From Pleurodeles waltl (lineage: Eukaryota > Chordata > Amphibia > Caudata > Salamandridae): 64,000 nt of DNA. Shown piece after piece: positions 55,690-64,000 of the stretch. Numbering within the stretch: the first letter of the stretch is position 1; the number at the start of each line of letters is the position of its first letter. Position numbers and translations under genes: made by a program. The stretch is taken from positions 429,119,776-429,183,775 of the forward strand of contig NC_090442.1 in NCBI RefSeq assembly GCF_031143425.1. Direction: 5' to 3'. Under the pieces are notes generated by a model that saw only the letters and a list, made by a program, of their open reading frames with translations, was not told the origin of the DNA and did not search any database.

Positions 55690-56354
55690 CCCTACAGCCT
55701 AAAATTGACACGATTCTGGCTTGGGAGCCTCCCAAGACCCAGACTGAAGTGAGAGCCTTTTTAGGTCTCACAGGATATTACCGGAGGTTTTTTAAAGGAT
55801 ATGGTACCATTGTTACCCCCTTAACTGAGTTGACTTCTAAGAAGCAACCCAAGAAAGTGATCTGGACAGAGGCTTGCCAGAACGCTTTTGATGCCCTGAA
55901 GGCTGCCATGTGCACAGCACCTGTGCTGCAGGCACCTGACTACTACAAGGAGTTTGTTGTGCAAACAGACGCCTCAGAGCATGGTATTGGAGCAGTACTC
56001 TCACAGCTTAATGAAGAGGGCCTAGATCAACCCGTAGCCTTCATTAGCAGGAGGTTACTACCCAGGGAACGTAGGTGGAGTGCCATAGAACGTGAAGCGT
56101 TTGCTGTGGTCTGGGCACTGAAGAAGCTAAGACCCTACTTGTTTGGGACTCACTTCCGAGTTCAGACCGACCACAGGCCCCTCAGATGGTTAATGCAGAT
56201 GAGGGGTGAGAATCCAAAACTGTTGAGGTGGTCCATTTCCCTACAGGGGATGGACTTTACGGTGGAACATCGTCCTGGTACAGAGCACGCCAATGCTGAT
56301 GGTCTGTCCAGGTTCTTCCGCCTTAGTGATGAGAACTCCCATGAGGTTGGGTAG
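55690..56354 (+). pseudogene. Gmr1-like reverse transcriptase thumb and RNase H
   Basis: [18 protein letters not shown] is the thumb/connection. RNase H residues are D in [10 protein letters not shown] in [11 protein letters not shown] and D in [10 protein letters not shown]. It ends HANADGLSR...VG and TAG at 56352-56354, the natural end of gypsy-type Pol, 31 bases before the 3' LTR. There is no envelope gene and no chromodomain after it, as expected for this domain order. Confidence 0.85.
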
Positions 56355-56372
56355 TTGCTCCCCACTTTTAGC

Positions 56373-56380
56373 TGGGGGGG
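56373..56380 (+). other. Plus-strand primer (polypurine-like tract)
   Basis: TGGGGGGG lies five bases before the 3' LTR. It is short but the only G-rich run in place. Confidence 0.5.
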
Positions 56381-56385
56381 ACACG

Positions 56386-58508
56386 TGTTAGACTTTTCAT
56401 CCTTGGCGTGGTCTTCCTTAACTTTTTGCCTCTGTTCCCCAGGTTGTTGATGTGTGCTGGACTCTGATTTTACTGTTTTTGTTACTCTGGGCACTTTACC
56501 ACTGCTAACCAGTGCTAAAGTGCAAGGGCTCCTGTTTAAAATGTGTACGTAATTGGTTCTCCATGATTGGCATATTTGTTTTACAGTTAAGTCCCTAGTA
56601 AAGTGCACTAGAGGTGCCCAGGGTCTGTAAATCAAATGTTACTAGTGGGCCTGCAGCACTGGTTGTGCCACCCAAACAAGTAACCCTGTAATCATGTCTC
56701 AGAACTGCCACTGCAGTGTCTGTGTGTGTATTTTTACACTGTAAATTCGACTTAGCAAGTGTACCCACTTGCCAGGCCTAAACCTTACCTTTTCTTACAT
56801 GTAAGGCACCCCTAAGGTAGGCCCTAGGTAGCCCTAAGGGCAGGGTGCAGTGTATGGATAAGGTAGGACATATAGTAATGTGGTTTATATGTCCTGACAG
56901 TGAACTACTGCCAACTTCGTTTTTCACTGTTGCAAGGCCTGTCTCTCTCATAGGATAACATGGGGGCTACCTTTAAGTATGATTAAAGTGTAGATTCCCC
57001 TAGAGAGTAGATGGACATGTGGAGTTTGGGGTCCCTGAACTCACAATTTAAAAATACATCTTTTAGTAAAGTTGATTTTAAGATTGTGCGTTTGAAAATG
57101 CCACTTTTAGAAAGTGAGCATTTTCTTGCTTAAACCATTCTGTGACTCTGCCGTGTTTGTGGATTCCCTGTCTGGGTCAGGTTGACAGTTGGGTTGTTTT
57201 TCACCTCACACCAGACAGTGACACAAAGGGGGCTGGGGTGTAACCTGCATTTCCTGATTAGCCATCTCTGCTAGGAGGGAGGGGTGGAGTGGTCACTCTC
57301 ATCTGAAAGGACTGTGCCTGCCTCTCACAATGCCGGCTCCAACCCCCTGCTGTGTGTCTGATGACTTGCCTGGGCAAGGCAGGATTTCACAAGTAGGTTT
57401 GAAGAAAGGTGACTTCAAAGACTAAAATGGGTACAAGAAGGGCACCCAAATCTACAGACTTGGGAAACACTTCTGGAACCAAGAGGAACCTCTGCCTGGA
57501 GAAGAGCTGATAGCTGAGGAAGAAGTGCTGCCCTGCCTGTGACTGTGCTTTGTGGAGCTTTCCTGCAGTGCTGCTTCTGCCAGAGTAAGAGGGCAAAGAC
57601 TGGACTTTGTGTGCCTTCCATCTTGTGAAGAAATCTCCAAGGGCTTGATTTAGAGCTTGCCTCCTGTTGTTTGAAGTCTCAGGGACAGCAAAGACTTCTC
57701 TCTCTGCCAGCACCTGGAGTCTCTGGAGAGACTCCTTCTCTGACAAGTGGTGCCCTATCCAGTCCCTGGGCCTTTGAAAGGAAAGCTGGTGGAATCCAAG
57801 GAAATCGACTTCGGACGACTCCGGACCGACGCTGCTGCTGAATCTGGTAACGCCGCCTGCACCTGACGCCGTGACCTTCGCTGGAACGCGACACTCTTCG
57901 CAGGCGGTCGCCGCAGCAGCCCCGCTGAAGTCCGCGACTCCGTGGAAGTCGCTGCACCACGTCGTGACCGACGCTGCTTGAAGTGCACGGATTCAACGTT
58001 TCGCACAGACGCCGCGATTCCTGACGTCGTGCCTCGGCTTGTTTTCACTCTTCACCAAAGGTACTGTACTTGGGGGTCTACACGACTCCGTGTCCGGTGC
58101 CGCTGGTGTCGGCTTGTTGGGAACGACTCCGTCACGACGCCGTGTTAACATCTCATTGAAGCATTTTTGTTTCTAAGCGCTATTTTTGAGTTTAATCTTT
58201 AAAAATTCATAACTTGACTTGTGTATGTCGGATTGTTGTTGTTTTGGTCTTGTTTTGTTTAGATAAATATTTCCTATTTTTCTAAACTGGTGTTGTGTCA
58301 TTTTGTAGTGTTTTCTTTGAGTTACTGTGTGTGTTGGTACAAATACTTTACACCTAGCGCTCTGAAGTTAAGCCTACTGCTCTGCCAAGCTACCAAAGGG
58401 GTAAGCAGGGGTTAGCTGAGGGTGATTCTCTTTTACCCTGACTAGAGTGAGGGTCCTTGCTTGAACAGGGGGTAACCTGACTGTCAACCAAAGACCCCAT
58501 TTCTAACA
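56386..58508 (+). repeat. Gmr1-like 3' LTR
   Basis: 2123 bp, TGTTAGAC to CTAACA, near-identical to 49169-51286. Differences include scattered substitutions and an insertion/deletion near 57375-57405. Confidence 0.9.
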
Positions 58509-58513
58509 TTAAT
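58509..58513. repeat. Gmr1-like element target duplication (right), TTAAT
   Basis: Pairs with 49164-49168. Confidence 0.9.
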
Positions 58514-58556
58514 TAAGTAGGTATCCAACATATTTGCTTAGGATTTGTAATGGTTA
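58514..58556. repeat. 95-bp tandem repeat, right part
   Basis: TAAGTAGGTATCCAACATA and GGATTTGTAATGGTT match 49074-49115, then the similarity stops. Confidence 0.65.
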
Positions 58557-59819
58557 CCCAGCTTATCTCAAAAATCTTAGGAAATGGGATTCAGTGCATT
58601 TCTTCTTATAGAATTTGGTGGGAACATTATAGATTTCTTTATCAGCAGACTTCGTATTGTAGATTTGGTTAGAATAGTATTGTTTTTTGCTTTTTTGATG
58701 CTTGACAGATATTCTTTTGTGTCAGTGTAGGCACATCATGTCTTCAGGGTTGCTTGTATTGAGCCATTTGTATTGAAGGTTATCATTTTGTTCCTTGATC
58801 TTATTAAGTTCTGTATTCATCCAAGGAGCATGTTTCCTTTTAATATGCTCAGATGTCTTCAGAGGCATTAGGAGAGCTAAAGCTATCTGGACCCATCTAC
58901 AGATTTTTTGTACAGAATTGATTGTGACCAAATCTCTGTTGGAACTAAGTAGATGTTCTAGTTACTCCAAATTCAGCTTGCTCCATGGTCGGTAAGTTGT
59001 CGAGGGTAGGGTGGGTTTAGCTGTGGTGCGTTCTAGTGTCTTGTGTTGGAAGGCAATGAGAAAATGGTCTCACCATGTGACAGGAGTAATTCTTGGACTA
59101 ACAAAATGATATCTAATGTATGTCCACAGTGTTTGTGGGTTTAGAAATTAGATTCTGTAGGTTGTGTGTGCCTAGGCCAGTGAGGATGGTTCTTGTGAAT
59201 GGCATATTAGGTTTATTAAACCATATGTTTAGGTCACCCCGGAAGCATAGGCTTGAATATATTTTAAGAAAGTTAGAGATTGTGTCTAGCAAAGTGTCTG
59301 GGAAGGTTTCATTACCAGGAGGTGGTCTTTAGAGAAGGAGAAAGTGACAAAAATATGTTGGTGTGGGGGTGCATCTGAAAAGAAGGGTTGCACATTCTTG
59401 TAATGATTCATCTCCATCTATGGTGAGATTTGGTGTTTCTTCAAATATGATGGCTAAGCTGCCTCCTATCTTCCCTATGTGATTTTTTGTAATGGTTATA
59501 TATTCTCTTCATGCCATATTTTCCCTCAGCCAGGAATCTCTAATGAAAAGTAGGTCTGGGTTTGAGTCTATCAGTAGGATACATTTTTGGTACTTGTTAT
59601 TTGAATTGGAACAAACATTTATCGGTAGGGAGTGTAAAGAATCTCTTTTGGAGGTGGAGAGAGTTTGTGCTGCAGGAGGGAGAGTGTTGGTCATTGAAGT
59701 AGTAGAAGGTGTGATATTGTTGGAGCAGCTAACTGTAGGAGAGAGAAGAAGTGCTATTTATGCTTTCATTGCCTTCTTCCAAAAGGCCAAGAAGACAACT
59801 TTTCAGGTCTGGTTGTGTG
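58557..59819 (-). pseudogene. CR1/L2-type LINE fragment, endonuclease and linker
   Basis: On the minus strand a degenerate endonuclease start (LLIDSNPDLLFIRDSWL, about 59510-59580) comes before a linker with KHAPWMNTELNKIKEQN and LQYKWLNTSNPED (58730-58830). Both match the order of the LINEs at 40208 and 46101. No reverse transcriptase follows; the sequence ends at the 95-bp repeat. The core at 45610-46100 may be its displaced continuation. Confidence 0.55.
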
Positions 59820-60850
59820 AGTGATGGTGAGTGCGTTTGAATGGAGGGGTTGGGCTGTGAAGTTGTGTTTGAATGCTGGCTTTATTTTGGGATAGATAAA
59901 GGGATGCAAACTTATGAAGATTGTTGTGGAGTTGTTTGTTTTCTTTTGCGTATGTTGAAGGTGGACAGTGTGTAGGAGGGTGGTGGTGGAGCTTGAGTGT
60001 CATGCTGTATGGTTCTGATTTAAGCAATTGATGATAAACATGTTGGTGGTTATTGTTGTGTGTTTGTGGATTAAGTGATTGGTGGATTTGTTGTATGGAG
60101 AGGGTGAGTTTCAGAACACATTAAATATGGGTCATGTGTGGTGGTGTTTGGTGAAGAGGGGATGTATGTCGGAATGGTTGTGAGATACTGAATGATTGAG
60201 CCCATGTGCTGGAAGATTTTGTATGTGTGTTTGTTTTTGAGATGCAGGATTAACTGGTATTTTGTATGTAGTTTGTGGTGTATGGATTGAGTGTGAGGGA
60301 TTGGTGAGTTGATAATGTTGAAGAAGAAGGGGGAGGGGACATGTGTGAGTATATTCTCTGTATAGTGTGAAAGAGGCAGAATATTTGATTTGAGACATGG
60401 TTCTAGGTTGAGCCGGGGGATGATTTTGCCTTATTTATAGGGAAGTGTTGTCAGCATGTTATTGTTCATGTGCAAGAAGAAGAGACTTGATGTGTTGTTA
60501 AACGGTATGATAGATGGTTGAAGTGAGTATTCAGAGGGGTTGCAAGTGCAATGGTAGAAGTACTGAGAGGGTAGTGAGAGGTATTATTATTGTAAAGGAG
60601 AGAGTTTGTGGAAATATATGTGTGAGGTTTGTGTTTTATTGTTAAGTAAGTTAAAAGTGTATTTGGTTGAGTTGTAGTAGGATATAAATGCATCTAAGAG
60701 TGTGTTCTAGTACTGGATAGAGTTTGATGAGTATGTGGAGAGTGGATTGGTAATATATGTTTATGGAGAGTGGTGTATGTTTGTTGTGAGTTTGTGTGCA
60801 GGGTTGTGTTTGTGGCTCTTTCTGGGAGAGTGGGTTTGGTTTGGGAAACA
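59820..60850 (-). mobile_element. G-depleted 5' region of the minus-strand LINE
   Basis: Upstream of the endonuclease on the minus strand the sequence is A/C/T-rich and almost free of G (plus strand nearly free of C, 0-3 per 60 bases at 60061 and 60481-60660). Several short minus frames rich in His, Thr and Pro follow from this. It is probably LINE 5' UTR or ORF1 remnant; no domain is recognised. Confidence 0.35.
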
Positions 60851-60994
60851 AGCAGCACCTCGGGCCATAGGCCCAACATGGTGCAAACAGGCCTAAACAG
60901 GCAACTTCCCTTGTCCTATCTGCCCTTATCTTCGACACCTGGGATGAGACACCCTGAGGCCTATGGTTAAATAGCCCTAGGTACCAGGTGACCT

Positions 60995-61512
60995 TGTTCC
61001 AATGGGAACCCTAGCCGAGCCATTGAGAACCCTAGCCCTAGTGCTTTGAGCCAATGGAAGACAGGGACTGATTAGCCACTCTCAACCCTAGCCCTAATAA
61101 CTAATCAGAACTCAAAACCTAAGAACTAGGTCCAATAGAAACCCTAGCCCTAAGAACCAATCAGAAGCCTGCCCCTAACAACCAATCAGAACCCAAACCC
61201 CAAACCATGGGTCCAATAGAAACATTAGCCCTAGTATATAACCAGAGCCTTTGACCTAACCAATCAAAACTCAAGTACTGTGCCCTAGGTCCAATATAAA
61301 TCTGAGTCCTAGTAACCAATCAAAACTGTAGCCCTATCATCCAATCAGAACCCAAATTACGAGCTATAGGACCAAAACAAACCCAACCCATAGTTACCAA
61401 TCAGAACCTTAGCCATATCAGCCAATCAGAACGAAAACCCATAGTCCTATGACCAATACAAACTCTAACCCAAGGAATCCATCAGAACAATGATGCAACA
61501 ACCAATAAGAAA
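60995..61512 (+). repeat. Tandem array of CCAAT boxes, unit ~80 bp
   Basis: About 15 CCAAT motifs in 520 bp, mostly as ACCAATCAGAAC, GTCCAATAGAAAC or ACCAATCAAAAC, linked by CCCTAGCCCTA-like spacers. The GTCCAATA type recurs at about 61130, 61209, 61289 and, degraded, near 61370 and 61450, giving an ~80 bp period. CCAATCA/CCAATAG is the NF-Y consensus core. Confidence 0.6.
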
Positions 61513-63604
61513 ACTATTTTAAGAGTGCGGAACCTTAAACTTAGGGGGCTGTGCAAGGTGTTAAGAGATGGGAAAGGCCTTGTCAGGTTCTCTGTGGCCC
61601 AATCAGTAAAGTAGAAACCAAGGTCCAGGGGTGAGGCCAGCTGCTCTTGAGCGCAGAATCTCCTTCAATACAGACAGGCCCAATATACACTTTGCAGGCC
61701 CTGCTCATCTCTGAAAGTAAGGCCCAAATGTAAAACTACTGAATAATGCATACACTTTACAAACACGGTAGGAGTGTTTTTTTAATTTTTTTTATTTTAT
61801 TTTATTGCACTTTATTGGTAAACAAAATGCTACATTGTACTTTGTAGTTGATTTGGCACTTACATAGCCTTGATCAATGTTCCAACATAGCTAAACATGT
61901 CAACAAGTGACGACTCTTATTTTGTGAATAAATATCTTTCTAATCAATAACATTAAAGTCTATTGTAGATGTCCTTAAGGCGCTTCACGTCTTTGATAGA
62001 ATGATCTAGGAAATCTCTCTGATAGGATGATCTAGGAAAAAAGTGAGTGTTGCCCCATGAAAAATGTAATCTCCACATTTATGGTCTCATTGAGCACCAT
62101 TTGGATTTAAGTGCGAGGATTCATTGAAAAGGAGGTGAACAGCCACAAACCTGAGTTTATGGATTTTGATCAAGGCCACTTGAATTATGAGATTTTGTAG
62201 AAGCAGAGATTTTAGCATAAGTATGGATTTGCAGCATTTGTCACCTAATACATCATCCTCCACATCATCTGCAGATTTTAACAAAAAAAATGTTTCTAGC
62301 TCAAACAGATCAAAGTTAACAAAAATATGGCGACTCGGGTTCTTACACATCGTAAGGTTTTTCACAAAGATTGACTGGTAATCCTTCACTTGCTAACTGT
62401 GTATTTATATGTCAAATGAGGTAATACTTTCACAAAATGTACTGCATTATGTAGAAGAATTTGCCTTTTCTTACCACATATTTAGGCAACCCTGACACAT
62501 AATTTGGTTCTCCTGTGCCGAATAATTCCAGTGACACTAATTGTGATACACTTTTGTATGGCACAGTCTGGCTCCATGCATTCGGCTGACAATTTATTGA
62601 TGTTAAAGGTGAAAGTAAATCTGTCTCCAGAGTACCAAATAGGGGGAAACATCCCCACAATTGGTGGAGGTGTAAAGAGGTGTTTGTATGAAAATATTCC
62701 CCAGATTCACTTTAGTGCTCATACATTTTTTGAGAATTCAAAAGATCATAGCTGTATTCCTAACATAGGTCTAAACCACAGAGACAATATTTAAGATTTG
62801 TTTTTGAGAATCTGACTCATTTAGAAGATTCTATTAAAAAATAATGAAACAATTTATGGGGCAAAATGGCAATGAGCTGTAGTGGGAATAGCAAAGACGT
62901 ACCTTCAAATCTGAGCATGTGTAAGAAAAAGGTGTTCTCCATTGGAAAAAAAATATTTTCCCTGTGAGAAAGTACCACAGGAAAATACATGCCTGCCACG
63001 TGAATACTTACTGAAGTTAATTTTGACCAAAACTATTACTGTCACAGCTTTCTATGAGTACTTCTAGAAAACTTCTCTTCTCTCCTGCATTCCTGCATAT
63101 CTCTGCACTGGTAGAGGGAGAATGCTTCACTTGGCACACATAGCATTTGAAATAATTTAAATGTAGCAATGTACACCAAATGATGAACTTGCCACACTCT
63201 AGCAGAGAGGTAAATGGTACAGGTGCTAACTGAATTCAGTGGCATGTGTCTCTAGCACAACCCTACAAATGAAGTTCTTAATTCTCTAAGACATTCTAGG
63301 GTTTGATGCAGCAATCATAAAATGTGAGGGTGGGGGGCAATGCAGCAGCCTACGCCAAACAAATATGCTTACATTCATTGAGGTCAAATCACCAAAATAT
63401 CAGGGGTAGCAGAAGTGACATCACGTGCCCTTTGACCTCCACTTTCACTTACACACACATACGCACAAATTCATACTTACACGCCCACACTCTCTCCCAT
63501 AATATCCGCAGGCACGCACCCGCAAGTAAAAGCATTTTTACTTACCTCAGCTGCCATTGGAGGGCATATTCCTGCTTATTGTACCCCATTTTTATTACAC
63601 TAAT
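61513..63604. other. Unassigned DNA
   Basis: AT-rich with a T-run at 61771-61803; no credible gene or element end. Short open frames at 62087-62389 and 62504-62794 show no motif. Confidence 0.55.
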
Positions 63605-63651
63605 ATTACACTATTAGTGAATAATACATTATTATTCACTAATAGTGTAAT
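63605..63651. repeat. Perfect 21-bp-arm palindrome
   Basis: ATTACACTATTAGTGAATAA and its exact complement flank a 5-base loop. It could be a hairpin end or remnant of a small transposon. Confidence 0.8.
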
Positions 63652-64000
63652 ACAATTTGACAGAAAACAAAGAGAGTGGAGCCCCAACTGATATGCACAA
63701 GGACGAGCTGCCACTGTGTCCGGACACTGAATTCTTCTCCTCTTGAAGCCAGGGGTTGCAAAAGCAGTGCCAGGAGTCTGCGACCCCTGACAACTCCTAA
63801 ATGAAGTCCATGGTTACAGTGGCATTCATTGACATACAACAGCTACACAAATAGCTTCACAAAAAGGTGGCAAGAAATTAAGAAAAAAGGCTAAAAGGAG
63901 GCAAGCAGATGTAAACCAAATTCAAAAGTCAGAGCCAGCAAGACAGAGGAGCAAGATGCATAAGAGAAGCTGAGAAAAACAAGGAGAAAAACGACAGAAA
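63652..64000. other. Unassigned DNA to window end
   Basis: A-rich towards the end (63840-64000). Nothing recognised. Confidence 0.5.

Larger units (their letters stand above)
49169..58508 (+). mobile_element. Gmr1-like Ty3/gypsy LTR retrotransposon, near-complete
   Basis: 9340 bp with two ~2.1 kb LTRs, a primer-binding-like site, gag, protease, integrase, reverse transcriptase, RNase H, and a G-rich plus-strand primer. Integrase lies upstream of reverse transcriptase, the order known for Gmr1-like elements and unlike ordinary gypsy. LTRs differ by only about 2-3% by eye. Breaks: a frame change before the zinc knuckle, one between protease and integrase at an 11-G run, one TAG in integrase (54571), and a frame change after the reverse transcriptase palm (about 55680). 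Solo or partial relatives lie at 21797, 27545, 28084 and 43388. Confidence 0.9.

Noticed and set aside
61720..61745. AAGGCCCAAATGTAAAAC as another Harbinger-type end
   Set aside because: Match to the GGCCCATATTTATAC terminus is poor and no partner end or TAA duplication is seen.

Overview
The window looks like gene-poor nuclear DNA from an animal with a very large, repeat-filled genome. I see no cellular gene, tRNA, rRNA or CRISPR array. Almost every readable stretch is a transposable element, often nested. The mix (3-bp-duplication Harbinger-type miniature elements, a gamma/epsilon-like endogenous retrovirus, a Gmr1-like Ty3/gypsy element, CR1/L2-like and L1-like LINEs) fits an amphibian, most likely a salamander or newt. 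That assignment is inference from element content only.

Layout. 1-2332: minus-strand L1-like LINE (5' UTR plus degenerate ORF1), split by a chain-of-hairpins miniature transposon (426-1056). 2337-5077: TA microsatellites, a possible Penelope-like end and unassigned AT-rich DNA. 5078-19314: a complete but broken endogenous retrovirus with two ~1.58 kb LTRs and a 4-bp target duplication, carrying gag, pro-pol, an acidic ATG-less frame and env; a second copy of the chain-of-hairpins element sits inside its reverse transcriptase. 20339-24240: an old antisense solo LTR of a related retrovirus, split by a solo LTR of the Gmr1-like family (21797-24105), itself split by a palindromic element (23023-23213). 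24500-31350: a palindromic repeat, a duplicated ~550 bp segment, an eroded LTR piece and a third chain-of-hairpins element (29437-30289). 31640-35200: a T-depleted 3.5 kb block of unknown origin. 38317-38964: a fourth chain-of-hairpins element. 39310-42712: plus-strand CR1/L2-like LINE with repeated 5' units. 43388-45605: eroded Gmr1-family LTR. 45610-49020: minus-strand LINE material. 49169-58508: a nearly complete Gmr1-like retrotransposon with integrase upstream of reverse transcriptase and a SCAN-related gag, flanked by TTAAT. 58557-60850: another minus-strand LINE. 60995-61512: a tandem array of CCAAT boxes. The rest to 64000 is unassigned apart from one palindrome.

How the parts work together: they do so only as transposon life cycles. 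The retrovirus and the Gmr1-like element each hold a full set of retrotransposition functions between LTRs but carry stops and frame changes. The miniature elements encode nothing and would need a Harbinger-type transposase supplied elsewhere. The most unusual observation is that the miniature elements consist of about a dozen consecutive palindromes, and differences between two copies are compensated on both arms of the hairpins.
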